The notes under the pieces are model-generated. The model saw only the letters and a list, made by a program, of their open reading frames with translations, did no database searches and had not been told where the DNA came from. From an uncultured Prevotella sp. (lineage in GTDB: Bacteria; Bacteroidota; Bacteroidia; Bacteroidales; Bacteroidaceae): a stretch of DNA of 64,000 nt. The stretch is from contig CAJOEC010000006.1 in the NCBI GenBank assembly GCA_905233425.1, positions 1 to 64,000 of the forward strand, written 5' to 3'. Position 1 is the first letter of the stretch. Every line of letters starts with the position of its first letter. This document shows, in pieces, positions 41,777-51,171 of the stretch. Position numbers and translations under genes: made by a program.

Positions 41777-42655
41777 ATGCTTGAGTGGATAGGAATCATA
41801 GCAGCGTTAGGGTCTGCGGCTTCGTGGGCCTTTGCCACGGTGGTGTTCGACCGTTTGGGCAAGATCATCCCCGCCGCCGGCATGACCTTCTTCAAAGGTC
41901 TTTTCAGTCTGGTGCTTATGGTGGCACTCATACTTGCCACCGGAGGCTTCGACCACGTAACCCTTCGCGACTTCCTATTCCTGGCACTTAGCGGCATCAT
42001 AGGCATAGCCATTGGCGACACGCTCTTCTTCCGCTCACTGCAAGACCTGGGGGCAAAGGTGCAGGTGCTCTATTTCATGCTCGGACAGGTGGTGACGATG
42101 CTACTGTCATTCCTACTGCTCGGCGAGATGCTCACCATAACCGAGTATATAGGCGCCACCATACTGCTCATAGGCATTGTCGTTGTCACCATTGGCAAGC
42201 AGGAAGACCACCCCAACAAGATGCGCGGCATACTGGGCGGTTTCGCCTCGATACTCTGCTTCTCGCTGTCGTCAATACTGGTGAAGGTGTCGATAGCCGA
42301 CGTGGGAGTGCCAACGGCAACGTTCTGGCGGATGTTCTTCAGCACAGTCTCGGTGATGTTCGTGGGATTCACATCACAGCGTCTGCGCACATGGGCAACA
42401 CCACTGCGCCAGACAAAGACACTGCTGCTATTCCTGCTCAACGTAGTGGTCATCACCTACGGCGGATTCCTACTCTCCATGCTTGCCTTCAAGCACATCA
42501 CCGTGTCGCTGGCTTCTATTCTCAGCGCCACCGAGCCGGTATTCGTGCTACTGCTGGCATTCCTCATCAACCATGAGCGTACAACGCGCCGCGAACTAAT
42601 AGGAGCCGTGATAACCATTGCCGGACTTCTTATCATATTAAGCGCCAACAAATAG
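41777..42655 (+). CDS. EamA/DMT-family transporter
   Basis: This 292-residue membrane protein has ten helices in two EamA repeats. The first repeat runs WIGIIAALGSAASWAFATVVFDRLGK to YIGATILLIGIVVVTIGKQE, the second starts GILGGFASILCFSLSSILVKV and ends ELIGAVITIAGLLIILSANK. The repeat-end signatures LYFMLGQVVTMLLSFLLLGEMLT and ILSATEPVFVLLLAFLINHE, with the conserved Glu of each half, are present. DMT proteins export or import small metabolites across the inner membrane. The start is the first in-frame ATG after the terminator. It lies 8 nt before the next gene and is likely transcribed with it. Confidence 0.88.
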   Translation: MLEWIGIIAALGSAASWAFATVVFDRLGKIIPAAGMTFFKGLFSLVLMVALILATGGFDHVTLRDFLFLALSGIIGIAIGDTLFFRSLQDLGAKVQVLYFMLGQVVTMLLSFLLLGEMLTITEYIGATILLIGIVVVTIGKQEDHPNKMRGILGGFASILCFSLSSILVKVSIADVGVPTATFWRMFFSTVSVMFVGFTSQRLRTWATPLRQTKTLLLFLLNVVVITYGGFLLSMLAFKHITVSLASILSATEPVFVLLLAFLINHERTTRRELIGAVITIAGLLIILSANK

Positions 42656-42663
42656 CATATACT

Positions 42664-45483
42664 ATGAGAACTCTTCTGCTTTTCATCTTCTGTCTGCTGT
42701 TCAGTGTCGGCACGTCAGCACAGACATTCACCGTCAGCGGCAAGGTTACCGACAAGGTAACGGGCGAGCCACTGATAGGGGCTACTGTGCAATGCACACA
42801 GGACAAGCAGCTGCATGCCACCAGAACAAACACCAAAGGGCAATACACACTGAAACTGAGCAACAAGTCGAACGTCTCGCTGAAATGCTCATACGTGGGC
42901 TACACGGAACAGAGCAAGATGGTGAACTGCATGAACGACAAGAGTGAGACTGCCAACTTCTCCATGGTCTCAAAGACGGCAACCCTGAAAAACGTGGATG
43001 TGGTGAGCAAGCCCATGAAGGTGAAACTGGACACTATTACCTTCGACGCGGCAAAATACAAGACCAACGACGACGCCAACATGCTCGACCTGATATTGAA
43101 ATTCCAGGGCGTGTCGCTACAGGACAACACCCTGAAATACAACGGCGAGCAGATTAAGGAGATACAAATCAACGGCAAGGCCATGACCGGACAGGACGTG
43201 ATGTATGCGGTGAAAAACATACAGGCACGATATGCCTCGAAGGTAGACATCTTCGACAAGCGCAACGAGCACGACGAGTTCCTTGACATAGACCAGGGCA
43301 ACACCGTCAAGGCAATGAACATCATCACCAAGAACGAAAGCGAGATAAGCGCCAAGACATACGCCGGCGGTGGCACCGACCACCGATACAAGCTCTACGG
43401 TGCGGGTAACTGGAGGCACAAGAGCACCCAGGCCATGATCTTCACACAGTGGAACAACCTCAACGAGCAGAACTTCTCGACCATCGACCTCCTCAGTGCC
43501 ACGGGAACGGCGTCAAGCAGCGCACCGTCGCAGTCGCCATACGCCAAGGGGAAAGTCGACGCTTCGTTCCATCCAACAAACTCCGACGACCAGTCGGCCA
43601 TGATGACAGGCGTCAGCGAATATGGCGTGACATCGACAAAGGCGGCAGGAGCCAGCTTCAGCGACGACTGGGCAAAGGGAAAAATGAAATTCGCTGGCAA
43701 CTACGTGTTCAACAGCTCGATAAACGATACTGATTACGACATCTTCGACGAGTATTTCGGCGACGAGGAGAACGGTAAGCCTGCCAACGACAACAAGCAG
43801 GAGCAGCTCGTGAACAACAAAAACCTGAACCACCGCTTCACAGGGAAATACGAGTACTATATTTCGCCGATGGACTATCTCCTCGTGCGCCCCTCGTTTA
43901 CTGTTCAGAAGAAAAAAGAGCGCAGCCAGCTAACAGACTGGACGGTGAAAAACGACACTACCGACCTGCTGCTCACCCAGGACACACGTACAGACCAGTC
44001 GGTGCTCAGCAACAGCGACCAGCTGCTCTTCATACACAAGTTCAAGAGGGGCAACGCCATATCGGCCGACACACGATTCAGCTATGTCTACACCTCGGAA
44101 GATATTAACATGGATTTCAACAACGTGCAGGCAGAGGACGTGGCATTGCAGCAGACTGGGTCGTACAATATCCAGAAGACGTACACCGCAACGGCATCCT
44201 ATTTGCAGCCAGTGGGACGAGACATAAACATAAAGGCCGACGCAGGGTGGAACATGACCTACGGCGTGGTGAAGCGCAAGACGTTGATAAAAGCCAACGA
44301 GGCAGAGACTTTCAGCCCCGACTCCACGCTCAGCGGCTCAACATGGAACGAGTTCGGCGGAATGTTAGCCAACCTGTCGATGATTTACAGCAACAAGAAG
44401 CGTTTCAACCTCAATGTAGGTACCGAGTTCCACGAATATTACATGTTCACCCGCAACGACCGCGAGAATAAACGCTATGACTACCATACGCTGCTGCCCT
44501 ACGCCTTCATGCGCTACCGTTTCAACGATAGCAAGTCGCAGTTTATTACCGAGTACCGCACGGAGCAGCGGTTCCCAGGACTGCTGCAACTGCAGGACGC
44601 ACTAAACAACTCCAACGCCATTATGGCCATCCGAGGAAACAACCGTCTGAAAGCGGCCTACCACCATAAGCTGATGCTGCGCCTGCAGGCTCCCAACGAG
44701 AGGCGGGCGACAATGTTCGCTGCATTTCTCAATGTGGAGACGGCAGACGACTACCTTGGCACACGGCGATCGCTGTCAAGCGAGAGCTTCAGCGACGATG
44801 CCGTCGACGACCGCCGAAACAGCGAGGTGTTCAGCTATATCAACACCGACGGCTACTGGGCGGCTTCGTCGCTCTTAGCCTACGGATTCCCAATAGCAAT
44901 ATCAAGGAGGGACACCACTACGAACATAGGAACGAGGAAGGCGGCACAGGCAAAACTCAACGTCAACCTCTCGACCATTGTGAGCTACTCACACCAACCT
45001 GGATACTGGGACAAGGACAAGGTGTTCAACGACCAGTGGACTTGGAACACATACCTCACAACGGCCAGTAACATCAGCACCGACGTGGACTTCATCGTCG
45101 ACCTCAACGCCAAATACACCAGCAGCCGTAACCGAACATTCAGCAACATGGACGTGGACTACTGGGCTCTCTCGTATGGAGGACAGCTGAACCTGCAGCC
45201 GTGGAGACCGCTGAAGATAGTCCTCGAAGCGGGTCACACCAGCTACATCGGCTCGGGAACGTCACAGTTCAACGCCCTCATCAGCAACGCCTCAGTGGGA
45301 TACAAGTTCATGCGCTACGCCGTTGGTGACAGCTATCACGCTGAACTGAGGCTCGAGGTGCACGACATCTTCGGACAAGACAACAATTTCTACCAGACAA
45401 CAACTGAACTCTACCGTCGCGAAGTGAAGACAAACCTTCTGAAACGGTATGCCATGCTAACATTCACTTACAATTTCAACTGA
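42664..45483 (+). CDS. outer membrane beta-barrel with carboxypeptidase-regulatory N-domain
   Basis: This 939-residue protein has a signal peptide (MRTLLLFIFCLLFSVGTSAQ). A carboxypeptidase-regulatory-like Ig fold follows (TFTVSGKVTDKVTGEPLIGATVQ to YVGYTEQSK). Next is a plug-like region (LDLILKFQGVSLQDNTLKYNGEQIKEIQINGK), then a large barrel with many aromatic-ended strands (RYKLYGAGNWRHKSTQAMIFTQWN, RRATMFAAFLNVETADDYLG) and a C-terminal AMLTFTYNF. It resembles TonB-receptor-like barrels of Bacteroidota (OMP_b-brl_3) without an adjacent SusD. The substrate is unknown. It is followed 10 nt later by the duplicated exported protein, so the two may work together. Confidence 0.85.
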   Translation: MRTLLLFIFCLLFSVGTSAQTFTVSGKVTDKVTGEPLIGATVQCTQDKQLHATRTNTKGQYTLKLSNKSNVSLKCSYVGYTEQSKMVNCMNDKSETANFSMVSKTATLKNVDVVSKPMKVKLDTITFDAAKYKTNDDANMLDLILKFQGVSLQDNTLKYNGEQIKEIQINGKAMTGQDVMYAVKNIQARYASKVDIFDKRNEHDEFLDIDQGNTVKAMNIITKNESEISAKTYAGGGTDHRYKLYGAGNWRHKSTQAMIFTQWNNLNEQNFSTIDLLSATGTASSSAPSQSPYAKGKVDASFHPTNSDDQSAMMTGVSEYGVTSTKAAGASFSDDWAKGKMKFAGNYVFNSSINDTDYDIFDEYFGDEENGKPANDNKQEQLVNNKNLNHRFTGKYEYYISPMDYLLVRPSFTVQKKKERSQLTDWTVKNDTTDLLLTQDTRTDQSVLSNSDQLLFIHKFKRGNAISADTRFSYVYTSEDINMDFNNVQAEDVALQQTGSYNIQKTYTATASYLQPVGRDINIKADAGWNMTYGVVKRKTLIKANEAETFSPDSTLSGSTWNEFGGMLANLSMIYSNKKRFNLNVGTEFHEYYMFTRNDRENKRYDYHTLLPYAFMRYRFNDSKSQFITEYRTEQRFPGLLQLQDALNNSNAIMAIRGNNRLKAAYHHKLMLRLQAPNERRATMFAAFLNVETADDYLGTRRSLSSESFSDDAVDDRRNSEVFSYINTDGYWAASSLLAYGFPIAISRRDTTTNIGTRKAAQAKLNVNLSTIVSYSHQPGYWDKDKVFNDQWTWNTYLTTASNISTDVDFIVDLNAKYTSSRNRTFSNMDVDYWALSYGGQLNLQPWRPLKIVLEAGHTSYIGSGTSQFNALISNASVGYKFMRYAVGDSYHAELRLEVHDIFGQDNNFYQTTTELYRREVKTNLLKRYAMLTFTYNFN

Positions 45484-45493
45484 TTCCAACAAC

Positions 45494-46852
45494 ATGAAAC
45501 AACACCTAAAAACAATCACTCTCATCCTATCGCTGTTGCCATTCCACGCATGGGCTGACGACATCGACTCATTGCAGCTCTTCGTGGAGAGCCACCCCAA
45601 CGAGGTGTCGCTCAACGCCATGGCTGAAGGCAGCAGCCTGAGCCTTTCCTCCTCCGACGAGCAACTGCTCATACGTATGCAGCTGGCAGAACCGGCACTG
45701 CAGATGCGCGTACTCATGCAGGGCATGGACGTTTATGTAGACCCAACGGGACGCAAACGCGAGAAATACGCCATCATCATGCCTACTGCCATGGACGTGC
45801 GCGACATGGTGCCCCCACCAAACGAGGCTGACATTCCCGAATCAGCAAAAGAAGGAGGGGAGCAGGTACGCCCCGACCTCTTCCCGCTCATTGCAGCACT
45901 GAACATGCGGGGAGCACGCATCGACATCAACGGTCGGCAGCAGGAACTCAGCGGTCAGCAGTTCCGCATTGTACTAAGCCGCGAGACAGGACTCATCGAC
46001 TATTACATCCTGCTGCCCAAAGAACCGTTCATGAACGAGAAAAAACTGTCTTCGACATGGTCGATAGGTCTCTATGCCGACCTGCCAAGCGATGCCGGAG
46101 GCCCTCCACAGAACATGGGAGGCCCAGGACAGGAAGGTCCTGGACAGGGCGGACCGGGACAAGGCGGACCGGGACAAGGACCGCAGGGCAAACAGCCTGA
46201 GATGGGTAAGGTGATAAACGAATGGCACACCTTCAGCATCGACGAGGTGGACAATGTGAACGCATCTGTCGGCGAGGAGGACATGTCGGCACCGGCAGTG
46301 TCTGCACAGGTCAATGGCGACAACATCACATGGACTGTCACGACCACCAACCCCAAGCACCAGCTGTCGTTCCTCATGCAAGGACTGACAATCACCGCTG
46401 GAAGTGGCAGTCAAAACCTCACATTCCGTTTCCCCGATGCCCGCATGGTGCGCGACAAGGTGAAGCGTCATCCCAATGAGGTGAAGCCCACCTTCACCGC
46501 CGACAGCGTCGGACAGGAGACGCGCCCCGACCTGCTGCCGCTTATCACCGCTCTCAACGACACTACGGCTACCATCGACGGGAAGCCTACACGACAATTC
46601 AACATCGCACTCGACCGCGAGACGACTAAGCTGACGTTCACCGCAACAACAGCGAAAGGAGACTTTGCGGGAGAGACTGCAGTAAGCATCACCTCGGCAC
46701 CGCCACAGCAAATGGGGCGCGAGTTCACAGGCAACAACCTGAGCAACCAGCCTCACCAGCACCAGAACCCCGGAGGACTGGGAGAAGCACCGCAGTCGCC
46801 AAACGACAGCAGCCGAAATATAGAACACAAAACAACAGTAATAATTAACTAA
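45494..46852 (+). CDS. exported protein with internal duplication and Gly-Pro-Gln linker
   Basis: This 452-residue exported protein has a signal peptide ending HAWADD and two homologous halves. The first has LAEPALQMRVLMQGMDVYVD, then VRPDLFPLIAALNMRGARIDINGR and FRIVLSRETGLIDYYILLP. The second has TTNPKHQLSFLMQGLTITAG, then TRPDLLPLITALNDTTATIDGK and FNIALDRETTKLTFTATT. Between them lies a collagen-like stretch of GGPGQ/GQGGP repeats (about 205-235). The C-terminus is Asn/Gln-rich and ends KTTVIIN. No known family is recognised. It is tightly linked to the barrel gene upstream and the BACON lipoprotein downstream (6 nt). Confidence 0.75.
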   Translation: MKQHLKTITLILSLLPFHAWADDIDSLQLFVESHPNEVSLNAMAEGSSLSLSSSDEQLLIRMQLAEPALQMRVLMQGMDVYVDPTGRKREKYAIIMPTAMDVRDMVPPPNEADIPESAKEGGEQVRPDLFPLIAALNMRGARIDINGRQQELSGQQFRIVLSRETGLIDYYILLPKEPFMNEKKLSSTWSIGLYADLPSDAGGPPQNMGGPGQEGPGQGGPGQGGPGQGPQGKQPEMGKVINEWHTFSIDEVDNVNASVGEEDMSAPAVSAQVNGDNITWTVTTTNPKHQLSFLMQGLTITAGSGSQNLTFRFPDARMVRDKVKRHPNEVKPTFTADSVGQETRPDLLPLITALNDTTATIDGKPTRQFNIALDRETTKLTFTATTAKGDFAGETAVSITSAPPQQMGREFTGNNLSNQPHQHQNPGGLGEAPQSPNDSSRNIEHKTTVIIN

Positions 46853-46858
46853 AACACT

Positions 46859-49282
46859 ATGAACATGATGAAAATTCCCAAAAAGATCCGCAGTCTGACG
46901 TGGCTGTTGCCACTCATAGCTGCATGCTCGCTCATCTCCTCCAGCTGTGGCGGTGGGGGTGACGAACCGACCCCTGACTGGGTTTCAGCCTCACAACGGA
47001 GTCTCACCTTCACCAGTAAGGGCGAACAGATTACTATCACCATTGAAAGTAGCACTTCGTGGTCAATGGAAGGACCCAACGGCCGCATCAACTGGCTCAG
47101 TGCATCGGTCATGAGTGGAAATGCCGGAAAGACCAATGTAACATTCACGTGTATGTTAGATAGTGAAGCAACCTTCCAGGACGAGGTTAAGATCACCGCT
47201 GGAACGGCAACAACAAGTATTATTGTCATAAAACCTGGCATTGTGGAATGCAAGGCTGAGGTATCCCTATTACCTACGCCACCACTGATTATGACATACG
47301 GCATCGCCTTCGAAATAAACCTTACACAAAACGCAGGAAGATACAGATGGTTTGTCTACCCAGAAGAGGAATACAATAAGTGGAGGGGAGACAACGACGG
47401 TCTGGCTGAGGAGGCAAAGAGCAAGTGGTACACGGTGCAGCAAAGCGAAAACAAAGACACCGTTCTTTGCTACAACCAGTGTGAACCCAATAAGTCATAC
47501 TATCTCGTGACATTTGCATATACTGCCGAAGGGAACCAGCGAGGAACGATTGTGGAATATCCTTTCACCACAAAACCACGTCAGAACCAGCCGACAGTTG
47601 TCGTTAAAATGAATCCTGAAGCAACTGAGGTGGCACCAGAACACCAGAAGGAAGGGAAAGATACACGTATGTGGGAATGGGAGGTGACAAGCCCAAGTTT
47701 CAATACTAAACAATACTATGTTTGGGCTTGCGCCGGTACTGATAAATTCCCATCATACAAAGATGCAGACAACTGCTCGGATGAAGAAAGGCGTGGGTTA
47801 CGTATGGCTTACCTTATAAACAAGCGGCTTAAGGAGAACGCACAGGAACACAAGACTGGATTCAACTTTGAGCAGCCAAAGGAAGACGGACGTGGTCTTT
47901 TCTACGGAATTGGAGTTCAATGTCCTGCCACGATGCAACTGGCTGCAAGCGATAAAGACAAGTGCTTTGAAGTCATTGTATGGTGTGAGGGCGAGAATGG
48001 GAAGTCAGGAATAGTGCTCGACAGCATCTATGAAGTAGAGAATTTCATTGTTAAAATGAAAGATGCCATTTTCGAAGTCACACCCAGCAAATTGGAATTC
48101 AGTGCGTCGAAAGAGTCAAAAACCTTTGAGGTGAAAGGCAACGACGAGTGGAATGTAACTGTCGGTGACGAAACTTGGTGCAGTGTGTCAAAAAAGAATG
48201 GTAGCGGCACAGCTACAGTTAATGTCACAGTAGAGGCAAACCCAAATTCGCAAATAAGAGAGACGGATATTAAAATAAAGGGAACACGAAGCAGAAAAGA
48301 ATATACGGTGAGAGTTGAGCAGGCTGGGCAACAGCAGCCGCCACAGTCCGACTACGAACTCGGCATCGACCCGTATTCGCTGTCGTTCAATTCCGACGGC
48401 GGAGATGCTACTCTCCGACTCACTGGCAACGACAGCTGGACGGTGACGGACAGTCCCTCGTGGCTCACCGTTTCACCTAAAAATGGCGAGGGCGACGGAA
48501 CGATAAACGTCACCGCCACCAAGAACACCGGTGAGGCTCGCAGCGGCAGAATAACCATAAAGACAGGGCACTTAGGCGACTACGTTGTCGAGGTGAAGCA
48601 GGGTCAGTCCACGCCAGAGCCAGAATTCGACAAAGACGATTTCGGAGGCGACAAGTCGCTCGACGACGAGAAAGAGGTCACATACACCCTTAACGTCAGT
48701 CCGACAAGCGTCTCGTTCTCTGCCGAGTCAGGAAGCCAGTCGGTGAGCCTCTCAGGCAACGACAAATGGACGGCATCGTCAAGCGCGTCATGGTGCACAC
48801 TGTCAGCTTCATCGGGCACGGCACCGTCAACTCTGACAATCAAGGCCACAGCCAACACCCAGACAAGCTCTCGCCAAGCCACAGTGACCATCAAGGGCAC
48901 CAACAGCGGAAAGTCTGTCACCATCAAAGTGTCGCAGAGTGGCAAGAGCGTCACCTATACACTCGACGCCAGCGCATACAGTCTCTCATTCAATCCAGAG
49001 GCAGGAAGCCAGACGGTGAACCTTACCGGAAACGACCAATGGACGGCTTCGTCGGGCGCATCATGGTGCACACTGTCGAAGACTTCGGGCACGGCACCGA
49101 CAACTCTGACAATAAAGACCACAGAAAACACGCAGACGAGTTCGCGCAAGACCACTGTTACCATAAAGGGAACAAACAGCGGAAAGACCATCAGCATCAG
49201 CGTGTCGCAGGAGGCCAGACAGCAACCAGATGACAACGTATTTGAACGTGATGACTACGGAAGCGACAAGAAGCTGGACTAA
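46859..49282 (+). CDS. lipoprotein with five BACON domains
   Basis: This 807-residue lipoprotein has its lipobox near Cys30 (LISSSCGGGG). A first BACON-like domain lies at about 45-125, followed by two middle domains (about 145-240 and 243-398) shared with the proteins at 49335, 56825 and 58664. Four more BACON domains lie at about 400-490, 498-585, 607-695 and 699-785. Each BACON has the GNDxWTxxxxxSWCTLSxxSG core and ends in VSQxG-like strands. The last two are highly alike, a sign of recent duplication. The C-terminus ends FERDDYGSDKKLD. BACON domains are associated with carbohydrate or mucin binding at the surface, but binding here is unproven. Confidence 0.88.
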   Translation: MNMMKIPKKIRSLTWLLPLIAACSLISSSCGGGGDEPTPDWVSASQRSLTFTSKGEQITITIESSTSWSMEGPNGRINWLSASVMSGNAGKTNVTFTCMLDSEATFQDEVKITAGTATTSIIVIKPGIVECKAEVSLLPTPPLIMTYGIAFEINLTQNAGRYRWFVYPEEEYNKWRGDNDGLAEEAKSKWYTVQQSENKDTVLCYNQCEPNKSYYLVTFAYTAEGNQRGTIVEYPFTTKPRQNQPTVVVKMNPEATEVAPEHQKEGKDTRMWEWEVTSPSFNTKQYYVWACAGTDKFPSYKDADNCSDEERRGLRMAYLINKRLKENAQEHKTGFNFEQPKEDGRGLFYGIGVQCPATMQLAASDKDKCFEVIVWCEGENGKSGIVLDSIYEVENFIVKMKDAIFEVTPSKLEFSASKESKTFEVKGNDEWNVTVGDETWCSVSKKNGSGTATVNVTVEANPNSQIRETDIKIKGTRSRKEYTVRVEQAGQQQPPQSDYELGIDPYSLSFNSDGGDATLRLTGNDSWTVTDSPSWLTVSPKNGEGDGTINVTATKNTGEARSGRITIKTGHLGDYVVEVKQGQSTPEPEFDKDDFGGDKSLDDEKEVTYTLNVSPTSVSFSAESGSQSVSLSGNDKWTASSSASWCTLSASSGTAPSTLTIKATANTQTSSRQATVTIKGTNSGKSVTIKVSQSGKSVTYTLDASAYSLSFNPEAGSQTVNLTGNDQWTASSGASWCTLSKTSGTAPTTLTIKTTENTQTSSRKTTVTIKGTNSGKTISISVSQEARQQPDDNVFERDDYGSDKKLD

Positions 49283-49334
49283 CAGCATTAGTGAATAACA
49301 GAACAACAATAACAACAGAAAAATAATTACAACT

Positions 49335-51158
49335 ATGAAATACAAAAATCTTTTCAGCATCATGGGGCTGGCCATCGCCGCCGCCATCACCTTCACTGCC
49401 TGCTCGCAAGACGAAATAGGCTCTGAAGAAAAAACAGTAACAGAAGCAGTGGAGCGGAATGCCGAAGGCATGTACACCTACACCATGCAATTCGACTGTG
49501 AGGCTCCTGCTTTCGATGCCAACGAGACTCGTGCAACGACAGACTGGGCCAACAACAGCAAAATCTATCTGAAGTTCGGGAACATTGCGGGAACGGCAAC
49601 CTACAATTCATCGTCAAAGAAATGGACTGTAACCTCCAACTCAAGCCTTTCCATCACAACCAATGAGACCGAATGTGAGTGCTTCTATTTCGAGAACAAC
49701 ACACTGCCTAATTCCACGGCATACAAAAGACCTGTCTACGGAGGAAAGGGCATGTACACACACCCGACAAGCAGCGACATCATCGTGAAGGGCAAACTGC
49801 AGCCCATCTGCTGGCGACTGAAATTCGAGGGGGGAAGCGTCACGCTGAAAGGTTCGCAGAGCGAAATCTACTACCTTTCTTCATTTGACACTTCGACAGC
49901 TACGTTTAGCCAACCCTCACCATTTGAAGATATCACTCTGTCAAACGGCGAGTATATCTACGGTGTGTTCGCAAAAGATGCCACAGAGGCAAAACTGAGC
50001 GTGAAGAGTGACGATACATACAACCGCACACTGAATACCTCTAACCTCGGCACAGGCGAAAGCGGAGTGCTCACCAGACCGACGAAGAGCAACTATCAGA
50101 GTTTAGGATGGACTTCAAGCAACTCCGGGCTTAACGCCAGCCCAACGAGCATCACATTCAGTAACGAGGCTGGAAGCCAATTGGTAAGCATCACTGGCAA
50201 CGACAAATGGACAGCATCGTCCAGCGCAACATCATGGTGCACACTGTCAACGACAACCGGCACCGCACCATCCACGCTAACTGTCAAGGTTACAGCAAAC
50301 AACTCCGAAAGCGAAAGAAAGGCAACCGTCACAATCAAGGGCACCAACACCGGAACAACCATCACAATCAACGTCACACAGCAAGGGAAAGAACCACCTT
50401 TCAACCCCAACGCCTGGATGAAAGTAGGAGACTTTGTGGCTTTTAACGACGGATTTGTGACAGACTGGACATTCGGCAGCGAGGCTAAGACATTCACTTA
50501 TGTTGTCGCCAAAAATGGTGCAGCAGACAACATGACCGACGAAGAGCTTTATGAAATACTCGAAGAGGAGGATTTCTTCTCAGAAGACATAATGGACAAC
50601 CTGTTCAGAAACAACAGCGAGGAATTCTACTCACCCAACTCCCAATATGTCATTGTTGGTGTTGCCAGAGATTCAAGGGGAAATAGAGGCCCAATATTGA
50701 AGTACTCTTTCAAGACCCTGGCAACATCACTGCCATACGCCCAAATATCAAACGTCAAGTATGACACCTCGACAAAGAAGAAATGGACATTCGATATTGC
50801 CATGAAGAACAATGCCAAGGGATATTACTTAGCCACAAACGCCAGTGAAGATATATTCAACAGTGACTGGCACTGGTATGCATACAATGTTCACTACTGG
50901 GCAACAAGCGGAGATCTTGAGGTGCGCACGTGGACAAGCGTGACATCGACACTGAGTTCCGGTACATGCAACGTCCTGACAATATGCACATGGGGTGTCA
51001 GCAGCAGCAACAGCATAGGAAACTGCAATGTCGCTTACGGCAGTGTCAGGTCGTCGTCAAGACAGGCTGGAAAATCTTCATCATCACGGTACGGAACAAT
51101 ATCGAAAGACGTATTGAAGAAGCAGATGGAGAGCACCAAAGTTTATTTCGTAGAATAA
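49335..51158 (+). CDS. lipoprotein with fimbrillin-like N-part and one BACON domain
   Basis: This 607-residue lipoprotein (MKYKNLFSIMGLAIAAAITFTAC, Cys23) has an N-terminal region (about 45-250) with MQFDCEAPAFDANETRATTDW, resembling the start of Mfa/fimbrillin-like proteins. A BACON domain follows at about 266-352 (SITFSNEAGSQLVSITGNDKWTASSS to TITINVTQQG). The two middle-type domains shared with its paralogues come next (FNDGFVTDWTFGSEAKTFTYVV to YSFKTLATSLPYAQ, then KKKWTFDIAMKNNAKGYYLAT). The domain order is thus inverted compared with the other BACON proteins here. It lies directly before the C10 protease (13 nt) and may be a surface partner or substrate. Confidence 0.75.
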   Translation: MKYKNLFSIMGLAIAAAITFTACSQDEIGSEEKTVTEAVERNAEGMYTYTMQFDCEAPAFDANETRATTDWANNSKIYLKFGNIAGTATYNSSSKKWTVTSNSSLSITTNETECECFYFENNTLPNSTAYKRPVYGGKGMYTHPTSSDIIVKGKLQPICWRLKFEGGSVTLKGSQSEIYYLSSFDTSTATFSQPSPFEDITLSNGEYIYGVFAKDATEAKLSVKSDDTYNRTLNTSNLGTGESGVLTRPTKSNYQSLGWTSSNSGLNASPTSITFSNEAGSQLVSITGNDKWTASSSATSWCTLSTTTGTAPSTLTVKVTANNSESERKATVTIKGTNTGTTITINVTQQGKEPPFNPNAWMKVGDFVAFNDGFVTDWTFGSEAKTFTYVVAKNGAADNMTDEELYEILEEEDFFSEDIMDNLFRNNSEEFYSPNSQYVIVGVARDSRGNRGPILKYSFKTLATSLPYAQISNVKYDTSTKKKWTFDIAMKNNAKGYYLATNASEDIFNSDWHWYAYNVHYWATSGDLEVRTWTSVTSTLSSGTCNVLTICTWGVSSSNSIGNCNVAYGSVRSSSRQAGKSSSSRYGTISKDVLKKQMESTKVYFVE

Positions 51159-51171
51159 AATCTTCCACACG

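Noticed and set aside
42664..46852. SusC/SusD-type polysaccharide utilisation pair
   Set aside because: The barrel has a regulatory N-domain, but the following protein lacks any SusD features and instead shows an internal duplication with a GGPGQ linker.
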